Shown piece by piece: positions 35,680 to 43,345 of a stretch of 64,000 nt of DNA (within the stretch, counting starts at the first letter, position 1; the number at the start of each line of letters is the position of its first letter). Where the stretch lies: positions 620,001 through 684,000 of the forward strand of contig NZ_JADOTY010000001.1 in the NCBI RefSeq assembly GCF_015751785.1. Reading direction: 5' to 3'. Under the pieces are notes generated by a model that worked only from the letters and a program-made list of their open reading frames with translations, was not told where the DNA came from and made no database searches. Origin of the DNA: Micromonospora vinacea (GTDB taxonomy: Bacteria; Actinomycetota; Actinomycetes; Mycobacteriales; Micromonosporaceae). The translations under genes and the position numbers were made by a program.

Positions 35680-35738
35680 CCGCCGATCCTGCGCCGTCGC
35701 GAGTCGATTCGGCCAGCCGCTCTGCCCACGGCAGACCG

Positions 35739-35795
35739 CGATCATGAAGTTGTTGTCACTCAGCTCGGCGTGTCTCGGCAACAACTTCATGATCG
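35739..35795. repeat. Intergenic palindromic element P2
   Basis: Perfect 17-bp arms CGATCATGAAGTTGTTG (35739-35755) and CAACAACTTCATGATCG (35779-35795) with a 23-base loop. It lies between two divergent genes, where a terminator is not needed. Its ends match P4 (GATCATG-A/G-AGTT) and resemble P1. Confidence 0.7.
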
Positions 35796-35838
35796 ACGGG
35801 AGCGCTGGATGCGGGCTGGGGGCACTAACGTGGGGTCC

Positions 35839-36531
35839 ATGGCAGAGGGCAGCGTGTTGGTGACCGGGGGTTCCGGCGGGCTCGGCGGTGCGGTCGTCAC
35901 CGCGTTCCTCGAGGCGGGCTGGCGGGTGGTCGTACCGGAGCGGAAGGCCCGGCCCGGGTCGGAGCCGGCGGCCGCCGGACTGGTCCGGGTTGTCGCGGAC
36001 CTGGGCGAGCCGGCGGGCGCGGCGCAGGCGGTCGAGGCCGCCGTCGGCGACCCGGCGGCGCCGCTGCGTGCGGTGGTCAACCTCGTCGGGGGGTACGCCA
36101 GCGGCGGACTGGTGCACGAGACGCCGGTCGAGGAGTTCGAGCGGATGCTCACCGTCAACCTGCGGCCGACCTACCTGGTCACCCAGGCCGCGCTGCCGCA
36201 CCTGGTGGCGTCCGGCGGCGGCGCGGTGGTCTGCGTCTCGGCCCGCGCGGCGGTCGCCCCGTTCCGGGGCGCGGCCGGCTACTCGACGGCCAAGGCGGCG
36301 GTGCTGGCCTTCGCCAACGCTGTCGCTGTGGAGTACCGGTCGCAGCACGTACGCTGCAACACCGTTCTGCCCAGCGTCATCGACACCCCGGCGAACCGGG
36401 CGGCCCAGCCCGACGCCGACCACTCCCGTTGGGTGACGCCGGAGGAGATCGCGCCGGTGATCCGGTTCCTGGCGTCGGCCGACTCCGCTCCGACCAGCGG
36501 GGCCACCGTTCCGGTCTACGGGCGGGCCTGA
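35839..36531 (+). CDS. Short-chain dehydrogenase/reductase (230 aa)
   Basis: Classical SDR with VTGGSGGLGGAVV (cofactor motif TGGSGGLG), NLVGGYASGG in place of the usual NAG element, and the YSTAKAAV catalytic Tyr-x-x-x-Lys. Ser from VCVSARAAVAPF completes the triad. ATG 35839 lies 8 bases after a -10-like TAACGT (35826-35831), so transcription probably starts at the ATG, giving a leaderless message; there is no ribosome binding site. The 3' end overlaps the convergent kinase-like gene by 16 bases. Substrate unknown. Confidence 0.86.
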   Translation: MAEGSVLVTGGSGGLGGAVVTAFLEAGWRVVVPERKARPGSEPAAAGLVRVVADLGEPAGAAQAVEAAVGDPAAPLRAVVNLVGGYASGGLVHETPVEEFERMLTVNLRPTYLVTQAALPHLVASGGGAVVCVSARAAVAPFRGAAGYSTAKAAVLAFANAVAVEYRSQHVRCNTVLPSVIDTPANRAAQPDADHSRWVTPEEIAPVIRFLASADSAPTSGATVPVYGRA

Positions 36532-37184
36532 GCCGCCACCCGGCCGACCTCGTCCCCGTCCGATGCGGAGGTCGGCAGCCAGGTCTCCAGGTGGGCCTGG
36601 ATCTGCTCGGTCACCTCCTCGGCCGGGCGACCCGCGTCCACCAGCACGAAGCTGGGATATTCGGGCAGCGCCCGGTAGGCGGTGTCGGCGGCGGTGAGCC
36701 ACCCCATCGTCTCGTGGTCGGTGCCGCGCTCCTCGATGCGCCGGTACGCCTCCGCCGGGTCGACGGCGAGCAGGAAGGTCACCTGCGGCGTCGGGAACAA
36801 CCGGTAGCCGGCCCGGGCGAGCCGCTCCCAGCGCTGCCCGCCGTGCGCCCGGATGCTCGCGTACTGGCAGGCCGAGTAGCGGTCCATCACCGCCGTCCGG
36901 CCGGTGAGCAGACAGCTGAGCAGGGCGATGGCGATGGCGAGCCAGCGCAGCACCGACTCCACGGCCAGCACGCCGTCGCGCCCGACGAGTCGTTGCGCGT
37001 CCGGTCGGCCGAGGCGGTGGGCGAGCCGTCCGAGCCAGCGTCGGCCACTGGCGTTGCGGCGGTAGGTGGCGGGGCGGCCGGCGGCGGTCAGCGCGTCGGC
37101 CAGCCGGTGTGCCTGAGTGGTCTTGCCCGAACCGTCGATGCCGATCAGGGCGACGGTGCGCAATCGGGCCTTGCGTCGTCGCAT
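36516..37184 (-). CDS. Thymidylate kinase-like protein (222 aa)
   Basis: P-loop kinase related to dTMP kinase. Walker A is GIDGSGKTTQ near residue 14, the DR(Y/H) motif appears as VMDRYSACQYASIRAHGG, and RIEERGTDHETM stands at the lid. The family's mid-region Arg-rich segment (RRNASGRRWLGRL) is prominent, perhaps replacing the standard RxP(G)G. ATG 37184 is preferred; an upstream GTG at 37229 is possible. It may be a second thymidylate-kinase paralogue rather than the essential Tmk, which cannot be decided here. Confidence 0.78.
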   Translation of the reverse strand: MRRRKARLRTVALIGIDGSGKTTQAHRLADALTAAGRPATYRRNASGRRWLGRLAHRLGRPDAQRLVGRDGVLAVESVLRWLAIAIALLSCLLTGRTAVMDRYSACQYASIRAHGGQRWERLARAGYRLFPTPQVTFLLAVDPAEAYRRIEERGTDHETMGWLTAADTAYRALPEYPSFVLVDAGRPAEEVTEQIQAHLETWLPTSASDGDEVGRVAAQARP

Positions 37185-37366
37185 CCCCGATGATCTGGCC
37201 ACTCTCCACAGGTTATCCGACCCACGCACCTGCTCCGCGGGGTTTGTCGCGGTTCATCCCTGTTGACGCCCGACCGAGACACCAGCAGGTGTGGGCGACC
37301 GGAATGCCGGGTACCGGAGTTCGAAATCCAACCGCCGGTCCACCAACACGACGACGGAGGAACCAG

Positions 37367-37951
37367 ATGGCTGAGCGCGGGGACGAGAGTCTGGTGCACA
37401 CCCTCAAGAAGGTCGCCGCCGTGCTCAAGCAGTCCGAGATCCCGTTCGCCCTGGGCGGCAGCTTCGCCGTCTACGCCCACGGGGGCCACTCGAGTGACCA
37501 CGACGTCGACTTCCTGATCCGGGAGGCCGACGTCGAGCAGGCGCTGGAGGCGCTGGTTGCCGCCGGCTTCGTCGCCGAGCGTCCCCCGGAGGACTGGCTG
37601 GTGAAGGTCTTCGACGACGGCCGGATGGTGGACCTGATCCACCGGCCGATCGAGACACCGGTGACCGAGGAGACATTCGCCGACACGGTCGTTCGGCCGG
37701 TCGACGCGATCCACATGCCGGTGCTGTCCGCCACCCAGTTGATGGTGCACAAACTGCTCAGCTTCTCCCAGCACTACTGCGACTTCGCCCGCGGTCTGCC
37801 GCTGGCCCGCTCTCTGCGGGAGCAGATCGACTGGGAACGGGTACGCAAGGAGACGCAGCACTCGCCGTACGCCGAGGCGTTCCTGGTGCTGCTGGACCGG
37901 CTGGAGGTGGTGCCGGCCGCCGGCACCCAGCCAGGAGAGGGGACATCGTGA
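37367..37951 (+). CDS. Nucleotidyltransferase-domain protein (194 aa)
   Basis: Nucleotidyltransferase-like fold: FALGGSFAVYAHGGHSSDHDVDFLIREAD carries the GGS and DVD (two Asp) elements, followed by LVKVFDDGRMVDLIHRP. A helical C-terminal domain with ATQLMVHKLLSFSQHYCDFARGL follows. This group resembles stand-alone nucleotidyl-transferase proteins related to AbiEii or DUF6036-type, with no proven substrate. ATG 37367 has GGAGGAACC before it. Its stop overlaps the BON-domain gene by four bases (GTGA), and two more genes follow in the same direction. Confidence 0.82.
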   Translation: MAERGDESLVHTLKKVAAVLKQSEIPFALGGSFAVYAHGGHSSDHDVDFLIREADVEQALEALVAAGFVAERPPEDWLVKVFDDGRMVDLIHRPIETPVTEETFADTVVRPVDAIHMPVLSATQLMVHKLLSFSQHYCDFARGLPLARSLREQIDWERVRKETQHSPYAEAFLVLLDRLEVVPAAGTQPGEGTS

Positions 37952-38223
37952 CCCACCAACGCGACATCGGCGCCGGGCCACCGGACGAGTACGTCGAGGC
38001 GGAGATCCAACGGTTGCTCGTCGAGGACCCCGCCGTCGCCGAACAGGGGATCACAGTGGTTCGACGGGAACGTGCCCTCGTGCTCTACGGCGAGGTGGAG
38101 AGCCCGCACCGGCGGGAGGAGATCCTGCGTCGGGTGTCCGAGCGCTTCCCGGACGTGCCGATCACCAGCGACATCGGGGTGATCCGCGCCCAGGCGCCCA
38201 CGGAGATCGAGCAACTGCCCTGA
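37948..38223 (+). CDS. Small BON-domain-type protein (91 aa)
   Basis: A single BON-like unit: DEYVEAEIQRLLVEDPAVAEQGITVVRRERALVLYGEVESPHRREEILRRVSERFPDVP in fragments has the alternating helix-strand layout and the GEV...R...V core of BON domains. There is no export signal, unlike OsmY-type BON proteins. It starts at GTG 37948 inside the nucleotidyltransferase stop. Phospholipid-binding is a family proposal only. Confidence 0.75.
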   Translation: MTHQRDIGAGPPDEYVEAEIQRLLVEDPAVAEQGITVVRRERALVLYGEVESPHRREEILRRVSERFPDVPITSDIGVIRAQAPTEIEQLP

Positions 38224-38233
38224 GGGAGGTTCC

Positions 38234-39010
38234 ATGGTGATCCGGATTGCCGCTGTGGGCGACGTGCATCTGGACGAGGACGTGGTGGGCCGGTTCCGAC
38301 CGGCGTTGGAAGAGCTGCCGGAGTGCGCCGACGTGCTGCTGCTGGCCGGGGACCTGACCCGGCACGGCACCGAGGCCGAGGCGCGCTGCGTGGCAGAGGA
38401 GTTCGGCGGGTTGGCCGTACCGGTGGTGACAGTGCTCGGCAACCACGACCACCAGTGCGACCAGGTGCCACAGGTGGTCAAGGTGCTGGAGGACGCGGGC
38501 ATCACGGTGCTGGAGGGCAACGGCGTCGTGCTGGACTGCGCGGGCGGCCGGCTGGGCATCGCCGGCGTGAAGGGCTTCGGCGGTGGGTTCGCCGGGCGGT
38601 GCGCGAGTGACTTCGGCGAGCCGGAGATGAAGGCCTTCGTGCGGACCACCACCGACAGCGCGGACCGCCTCGGTGCGGCGCTGCGCTCGCTGGACTGCGA
38701 CATGCTGGTCGCGCTCACCCACTACTCCCCGGTTCCGGACACGCTGGCCGGCGAACCGTTGGAGATCTACCCGTTCCTGGGGTCGTACCAGTTGGGGCAG
38801 GCGATCGACTCGGCGCCCACGGCGCTGGCCGTGCACGGGCACGCGCACGCCGGCACCGAACGCGGCACGACCCCCGGCGGGGTACGCGTCCGCAACGTCG
38901 CGCACCCGGTGATCAAGCAGGCGTACAGCGTCTTTCACGTTGGCGATCAACTCGACACCGACCAGGTTTCCCCGATCGGCCAGTCGGGTAGTCAGAGGTC
39001 ATGGAGCTGA
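38234..39010 (+). CDS. Calcineurin-like metallophosphoesterase (258 aa)
   Basis: All phosphoesterase blocks are present in order: GDVHLD (D9, H11), GDLTRHG near 41-47, GNHDH near 72-76, a later ALTHYSP and GHAHAG (His pair near 198-200). These coordinate two metals. The protein is short and lacks a signal, so it is intracellular. It is a family of broad specificity (cyclic nucleotides, diadenosine, RNA ends). ATG 38234 has GGGAGG just before. The gene overlaps the following small membrane protein gene by ten bases. Confidence 0.88.
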   Translation: MVIRIAAVGDVHLDEDVVGRFRPALEELPECADVLLLAGDLTRHGTEAEARCVAEEFGGLAVPVVTVLGNHDHQCDQVPQVVKVLEDAGITVLEGNGVVLDCAGGRLGIAGVKGFGGGFAGRCASDFGEPEMKAFVRTTTDSADRLGAALRSLDCDMLVALTHYSPVPDTLAGEPLEIYPFLGSYQLGQAIDSAPTALAVHGHAHAGTERGTTPGGVRVRNVAHPVIKQAYSVFHVGDQLDTDQVSPIGQSGSQRSWS

Positions 39011-39144
39011 TTCTCTGGATTCTCGCAGTCGTACTCGTGGTCGCCGGCATCCTCGCGCTGTTCCGCCGGCAGATCCTGTGGGGCATCGTCCTCATCGTCG
39101 TCGGGCTGTTGGTCGGCCCGGGTGGTGTCAGCATCTTCAATTAG
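39001..39144 (+). CDS. GPGG-motif small transmembrane protein (47 aa)
   Basis: A tiny hydrophobic protein with two near-continuous helices (LILWILAVVLVVAGILAL and ILWGIVLIVVGLLVG) linked by FRRQ and ending GPGGVSIFN. The terminal GPGG is the name-giving motif of a conserved actinobacterial family. ATG 39001 follows AGAGG and overlaps the end of the phosphoesterase gene. Too short for most gene finders, yet clearly real by family match. Function unknown. Confidence 0.85.
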   Translation: MELILWILAVVLVVAGILALFRRQILWGIVLIVVGLLVGPGGVSIFN

Positions 39145-39211
39145 CGCTCGTATCGCCCTGATTCCGGGACCCGCCGGGGTCGCCGCGACCGGAGCTTCGT
39201 CCTCCCGACAG

Positions 39212-39243
39212 AAGCACCGGCCGTGGCGATCCCGGCGCTTTTT
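39212..39243 (+). terminator. Intrinsic terminator after the four-gene cluster
   Basis: AAGCACCGG at 39212-39220 pairs with CCGGCGCTT at 39232-39240 (one mismatch), followed by a T run up to 39243. It lies 68 bases past the GPGG gene and ahead of the TspO gene. Confidence 0.7.
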
Positions 39244-39294
39244 CGTGGGTGGCCGGCCCCGGACCGCCCTCCCGCTCGGCGGTTTGAGCCGGCC

Positions 39295-39330
39295 CCGAGA
39301 GGAAATATCTCGACCATGGAGATATCTCGG
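39295..39330 (+). promoter_or_regulatory. Alternative hairpins over the TspO ribosome site and start
   Basis: CCGAGA at 39295-39300 can pair with TCTCG at 39308-39312, putting the GGAAA ribosome site in a 7-base loop, or with TCTCGG at 39325-39330, enclosing both the site and the ATG at 39316. The direct repeat ATATCTCG occurs at 39305-39312 and 39322-39329. This could be a switch in translation or simply a repeat for a DNA-binding protein. Confidence 0.4.
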
Positions 39331-39810
39331 GACGCGCCGGCGACCTCCGGCCGGCGAGCGTGGTGGGCCCTCGCCGGCTTCGCTGCGGCGGTCTTCGTCG
39401 CCGCCGCGATCGGCGGGCTGGGCGTGCAGGGCACCACCGAGGAGTACGCGAACCTGCGGCAGCCCAGCTGGGCCCCGCCCTCCTGGCTCTTCGGCCCGGT
39501 CTGGTCGCTGCTCTACGCGCTGATCGCGGTGGCCGGCTGGCTGGCGTGGCGCCGGGTCGGCTTCTCCCCCGCCCTCTGGGCGTGGACCGCCCAGCTGGTG
39601 CTCAACGCGATCTGGACCCCCCTGTTCTTCGGCGCGGGGCGGTACGGGCTGGCGTTCGCCGAGATCGTGCTGATGTGGCTGGCGATCGGTCTGACGGTGG
39701 TGCTCTTCGCCCGGGTGTCCCGGGTGGCGGCGGCGCTGATGCTGCCGTACTGGGCCTGGGTCACCTTCGCCGCCGCGCTGAACCTGTCGATCTGGCAGCT
39801 GAACAACTGA
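39316..39810 (+). CDS. TspO/MBR-family membrane protein (164 aa)
   Basis: Five-helix tryptophan-rich sensory protein. The motifs NLRQPSWAPPSWLFGPVWSLLYALIAVAGWLAW (in two parts) and QLVLNAIWTPLFFGAGRYGLAF are standard, as is the last helix PYWAWVTFAAALNLSIWQLN. It binds porphyrins or steroids in relatives. ATG 39316 is preceded by GAGAGGAAA; the earlier frame from 39223 lacks resemblance. It stands alone between the phosphoesterase cluster and the convergent M23 gene, with a terminator in between. Length is in the usual 155-170 range. Confidence 0.9.
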   Translation: MEISRDAPATSGRRAWWALAGFAAAVFVAAAIGGLGVQGTTEEYANLRQPSWAPPSWLFGPVWSLLYALIAVAGWLAWRRVGFSPALWAWTAQLVLNAIWTPLFFGAGRYGLAFAEIVLMWLAIGLTVVLFARVSRVAAALMLPYWAWVTFAAALNLSIWQLNN

Positions 39811-39815
39811 CCGAC

Positions 39816-39848
39816 CGGTCCCCGGTGGCGGTGGCCGACCGGGGACCG
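39816..39848. terminator. Bidirectional hairpin between TspO and M23 genes
   Basis: CGGTCCCCGGT at 39816-39826 pairs perfectly with ACCGGGGACCG at 39838-39848 (11 bp, 11-base loop). Sits in the 46-base convergent gap. Confidence 0.8.
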
Positions 39849-39856
39849 TGGCGGGG

Positions 39857-40630
39857 TCAGCAGCGGGGTACGCCGGGGATGTAGCCGTCGGAGCCGGTGT
39901 ACACGTACGCGTCGGCTATGTAGCGGCCGGAGCCGATCCGGTCCCAGATCGAGCTGGTGCCGTACGTGCCGGTGACAGTGGTGCCGCTGGTCTGGCAGGC
40001 GATGGTCACCCGGGTGCCGTCGGCGACGGTGCCCACCGAGGCGTACCCGGTGCCGGGGCCGGAGCGGACGGTCAGCGGGGTGCCGCTGGTGTCGACAGTG
40101 CCGTTGCCGCTGCCCGAGGAGCACCCGTTGTTGCTGGTGTAGCTCTTGGTGCCCCAGTACAGCGCGAGGGTGCCGTTGAAGCGGACCTGGATGTCGGCCC
40201 CGTTGAGGCGCTGCTCGTAGTGCAGGTGGGGGCCGGTCGACCCGCCGGTGCTGCCGACCCAGCCGAGCACCTTGCCGTACCCGACCGTCTGCCCGACCGA
40301 GACGTTGAAGCCGTTGAGGTGCGCGTAGTAGGTGCTGTATCCGCCCCCGTGGTTGATTCGGACGTATTTGCCGTAGCTGGTGCCGCCGAGGTCGGTCACC
40401 CGGTCGACGGTGCCGGGGGCGCTGGCGACCACCGGGTCGCCGAGGTCGTCGGTGCGGTTGAAGTCGACGGCGTACGCCGGGCTGTGGTCCGACCGGGTCT
40501 GCCCGGACCAGGACTGGCCGCACGGGAACGGCACCTTGAAGGTCGGCGCGGCCATCGCCGGGGTCGCCGGCACCAGCGCTCCCCCGACGAAGAGACCCGT
40601 CACCAGCAGGCTGATCCACCGCTTTCGCAT
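39857..40630 (-). CDS. Secreted M23 peptidase with C-terminal SH3b domain (257 aa)
   Basis: A signal peptide (1-27, cleavage after PAMA) precedes an M23/LytM domain at about 30-155. Zinc and catalytic ligands are His49, Asp56 (HSPAYAVDF), His104 (YYAHL), and His135-x-His137 (HLHYE). The C-terminal part (180-257) is an SH3b-like wall-binding domain, containing a LTVRSGPGTGYASVG phrase and two Cys. This arrangement fits a zinc-dependent peptidoglycan or lysin-type endopeptidase. ATG 40630 is well supported by GGAGGAGCTG. Confidence 0.9.
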   Translation of the reverse strand: MRKRWISLLVTGLFVGGALVPATPAMAAPTFKVPFPCGQSWSGQTRSDHSPAYAVDFNRTDDLGDPVVASAPGTVDRVTDLGGTSYGKYVRINHGGGYSTYYAHLNGFNVSVGQTVGYGKVLGWVGSTGGSTGPHLHYEQRLNGADIQVRFNGTLALYWGTKSYTSNNGCSSGSGNGTVDTSGTPLTVRSGPGTGYASVGTVADGTRVTIACQTSGTTVTGTYGTSSIWDRIGSGRYIADAYVYTGSDGYIPGVPRC

Positions 40631-40799
40631 ACAGCTCCTCCTATGTCGAAAACCTTCGATCCGGTGCGCCCAGCCTGACAGATATCGTCAATCTTCGAAA
40701 GAGTCCCCAGCGTGTACCGGGAGCGCGCCCACCAGGCAGCCCGCAGGTTTCCGGATTGTTACTCGCTCGTGTCTGACAGGGGGTGGACCGCGCCGGATG

Positions 40800-40810
40800 C
40801 AAGCGCTTAC
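40800..40810. promoter_or_regulatory. LacI-type operator before the alpha-glucoside operon
   Basis: CAAGCGCTTAC includes the perfect AAGCGCTT core (40801-40808), the classical LacI/GalR-family half-site arrangement. It lies 70 bases before the binding-protein ATG and is likely bound by the LacI-family protein encoded in the same operon (44384). No second copy was found at the other gene gaps. Confidence 0.6.
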
Positions 40811-40880
40811 ATGTGTGCACGCCCAATCGGACCGGCGACGGGTCACCAGCACGACCGCGCCGGCTAGGAAGGAGGACGGC

Positions 40881-42227
40881 ATGGCGGTCTTTACCAGACC
40901 ACGCCAGGCCTTCGTGATCGCCGGTGTACTCGGGCTGGCGCTCAGCGCCACCGCCTGCGGTACCGGCGACGACAAGAAGAGCAACAACGCGGGCTCCGCG
41001 GAGTGCGCCGCATACGAGAAGTACGAGGGCCACGACGGCAAGAAGGTCTCCATCTACGCGTCCATCCGTGACGCCGAGGCCGACCTGCTGGAGCGGTCCT
41101 GGTCGCAGTTCACCGAGTGCACCGGCATCGAGATCGACTACGAGGGCAGCGGCGAGTTCGAAGCGCAGCTCCCCGTCCGGGTCGACGGTGGCAACGCGCC
41201 CGACATCGCCTTCGTGCCGCAGCCGGGCCTGGTGAAGCGCTTCGCGGACGCCGGCAAGCTGAAGTCGCTCAGCGCCGACACCAAGGCGCTCGCCGAGCAG
41301 AACATGCCGGCCGACTGGCTGAAGTACGGCACCGTGAACGGGACGCTCTACGGCGTGCCGCTCGGCGCCAACGTGAAGTCCTTCGTCTGGTACTCGCCGA
41401 AGACGTTCAAGGAGAAGGGCTGGGAGGTTCCGACCACCTGGGACCAGCTCATCGCCCTGAGCGACAAGATCGCCGCCAGCGGCACGAAGCCGTGGTGCGC
41501 GGGCGTCGAGTCCGGTGACGCCACCGGCTGGCCGGCCACCGACTGGATCGAGGACGTGGTCCTGCGTACGCAGGGTCCCGAGGTCTACGACCAGTGGACC
41601 ACCCACGCCATCCCGTTCAACGACCCGAAGATCGTCGACGCGGTCGACCGCGCCGGCAGCATCCTCAAGAACGACAAGTACATGAACGGCGGCTTCGGCG
41701 GCGTCAAGAGCATCACCACCACCGCCTTCCAGGAGGCGGGCCTGCCGGTGACCACCGGCAAGTGCGCGATGCACCGACAGGCGTCGTTCTACGCCAACCA
41801 GTTCCCCGAGGGCACCAAGGTGGCCGAGGACGGCGACGCGTTCGCCTTCTACTTCCCGGCCATCGACCCGGCCAAGGGCAAGCCGGTGCTGGGCGCTGGC
41901 GAGTTCGTCGTCGGCTACGCCGACCGCCCCGAGGTGCAGGCGGTGCAGACGTACCTCGTCTCGGCGGAGTACGTGAACAGCCGCGCGAAGCTCGGCAACT
42001 GGGTCACGGCGAACAACAAGCTGGACATCGCCAACGTCGCCAGCCCGATCGACAAGCTCTCCGTCCAGATCCTGCAGGACAAGACGGGCACCTTCCGCTT
42101 CGACGGATCCGACCTGATGCCGGCCGCCGTCGGCGCGGGAACGTTCTGGAAGGGCATGGTCGAGTGGCTGAACGGCAAGGCGACCGCCCCGGTGCTCCAG
42201 GGCATCGAGAGCAGCTGGCCTAAGTGA
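40881..42227 (+). CDS. ABC-transporter substrate-binding lipoprotein, alpha-glucoside type (448 aa)
   Basis: Extracellular solute-binding protein (cluster 1). Lipobox SATAC gives Cys26; the binding fold begins KVSIYASIRDAEADLLERSWSQFTE and contains AQLPVRVDGGNAPDIAFVPQP. Its place ahead of two permeases, a LacI regulator and an alpha-glucosidase suggests the AglE role for maltose- or trehalose-like oligosaccharides. ATG 40881 has GGAGGACGGC upstream. No ATP-binding gene is in the cluster; in such systems a shared ATPase (MsiK-type) is encoded elsewhere. Confidence 0.9.
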   Translation: MAVFTRPRQAFVIAGVLGLALSATACGTGDDKKSNNAGSAECAAYEKYEGHDGKKVSIYASIRDAEADLLERSWSQFTECTGIEIDYEGSGEFEAQLPVRVDGGNAPDIAFVPQPGLVKRFADAGKLKSLSADTKALAEQNMPADWLKYGTVNGTLYGVPLGANVKSFVWYSPKTFKEKGWEVPTTWDQLIALSDKIAASGTKPWCAGVESGDATGWPATDWIEDVVLRTQGPEVYDQWTTHAIPFNDPKIVDAVDRAGSILKNDKYMNGGFGGVKSITTTAFQEAGLPVTTGKCAMHRQASFYANQFPEGTKVAEDGDAFAFYFPAIDPAKGKPVLGAGEFVVGYADRPEVQAVQTYLVSAEYVNSRAKLGNWVTANNKLDIANVASPIDKLSVQILQDKTGTFRFDGSDLMPAAVGAGTFWKGMVEWLNGKATAPVLQGIESSWPK

Positions 42228-42233
42228 TCCCGG

Positions 42234-42269
42234 CGGTGGCCCGGTCCGCGTTCGCGGACCGGGCCACCG
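42234..42269 (+). terminator. Very strong hairpin between the binding protein and permease genes
   Basis: Perfect 17-bp arms, CGGTGGCCCGGTCCGCG and its complement, separated only by TT. It starts 7 bases after the binding-protein stop and 28 bases before the permease ATG. There is no T run, so it probably protects the upstream mRNA and lowers read-through, giving more binding protein than permease, as at malE in other bacteria. Confidence 0.8.
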
Positions 42270-42297
42270 GCCGAGGTGGACCCGGAAGGGAGGGTTG

Positions 42298-43344
42298 ATG
42301 AAGTTCGACTTCGCCGATCAGCAGCCGAAGTTCCTCATGCTGATGTACGGGCTGGTCGCCTTCGTACTGGTCGTGGGCGGTCTGCTCCTGTTGCTCGACG
42401 TGGTGCCGGCCTGGTTCGCCCGTCGGCGGGAGGCCCAGCTCGTCGCCGCCTCCGTGGGCGGAGGCCCGCTGCCCCGCCGACGCAAGCAGCGGGAGGGACT
42501 CTTCGCGTTCTTCTTCCTGCTGCCGACGCTGCTGCTGCTCGTCATCGGCCTGGTCGTGCCGGCCATCCGCACCACGCTGCTCTCCCTGATGGATGGGACC
42601 AGCACCAACTGGGTGGGCCTGCGCAACTACGGCTGGATGTTCTCCGACGACTCGATCGTCCGGGTCCTGATCAACACCCTGGTCTGGGTGCTCCTGGTCC
42701 CGCTGGTAGCGACCGGGTTCGGCCTGATCTACGCCGTGCTGGTGGACAAGGCCCGGTTCGAGGCCGTGGCCAAGTCACTGATCTTCCTGCCGATGGCCAT
42801 CTCCTTCGTCGGCGCCAGCATCATCTGGAAGTTCGTATACGCCTACCGGGGCGACGGCGATCAGATCGGTCTGCTCAACCAGATCGTGGTCAGCCTCGGC
42901 GGTGAGCCCAAGCAGTGGCTGCTCGAATCACCCCTGAACACGCTGCTGCTGATCGTCATCATGGTCTGGATCCAGGCTGGTTTCGCCATGGTGGTGCTCT
43001 CCGCAGCGATCAAGGCGATTCCCGGCGACATCGTCGAAGCCGCGCGGCTCGACGGCGTCAGCCCGTGGCAGATGTTCTGGCAGATCACCATGCCGAGCAT
43101 CCGGCCGGCCCTGATCGTCGTGGTGGTGACGCTCACCATCGCCACGCTCAAGGTCTTCGACATCGTCCGGACCTCGACGAACGGCAACTACGACACCAGC
43201 GTGATCGCCAGCGAGATGTACAACCAGGCGTTCCGGTACGGCCAGAACGGGCAGGGTTCCGCGCTCGCGGTCTTCCTCTTCATCCTGGTCATCCCGGTCG
43301 TGATCTACCAGATCCGCAACCTCCGTCAGCAGCGGGAGGGCTGA
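42298..43344 (+). CDS. Sugar ABC-transporter permease (AglF-like, 348 aa)
   Basis: Inner-membrane permease of the MalF/MsmF group with an unusually placed extra N-terminal helix (FLMLMYGLVAFVLVVGGLLLL, then WFARRREAQLV) before the normal six. The EAA loop EAARLDGVSPWQMFWQITMPSI that meets the ATPase is present near residue 245. ATG 42298 is chosen for the GGAAGG eight bases upstream; TTG 42295 directly precedes it. Overlap with the second permease is near (one base gap). Confidence 0.88.
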   Translation: MKFDFADQQPKFLMLMYGLVAFVLVVGGLLLLLDVVPAWFARRREAQLVAASVGGGPLPRRRKQREGLFAFFFLLPTLLLLVIGLVVPAIRTTLLSLMDGTSTNWVGLRNYGWMFSDDSIVRVLINTLVWVLLVPLVATGFGLIYAVLVDKARFEAVAKSLIFLPMAISFVGASIIWKFVYAYRGDGDQIGLLNQIVVSLGGEPKQWLLESPLNTLLLIVIMVWIQAGFAMVVLSAAIKAIPGDIVEAARLDGVSPWQMFWQITMPSIRPALIVVVVTLTIATLKVFDIVRTSTNGNYDTSVIASEMYNQAFRYGQNGQGSALAVFLFILVIPVVIYQIRNLRQQREG

Positions 43345-43345
43345 G

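Noticed and set aside
35680..37209. 848-residue frame joining the epimerase with sequence opposite the SDR and kinase genes
   Set aside because: Only the part from ATG 35679 downward has motifs; the rest is antisense to 35839-36531 or out of frame with the thymidylate kinase-like gene.
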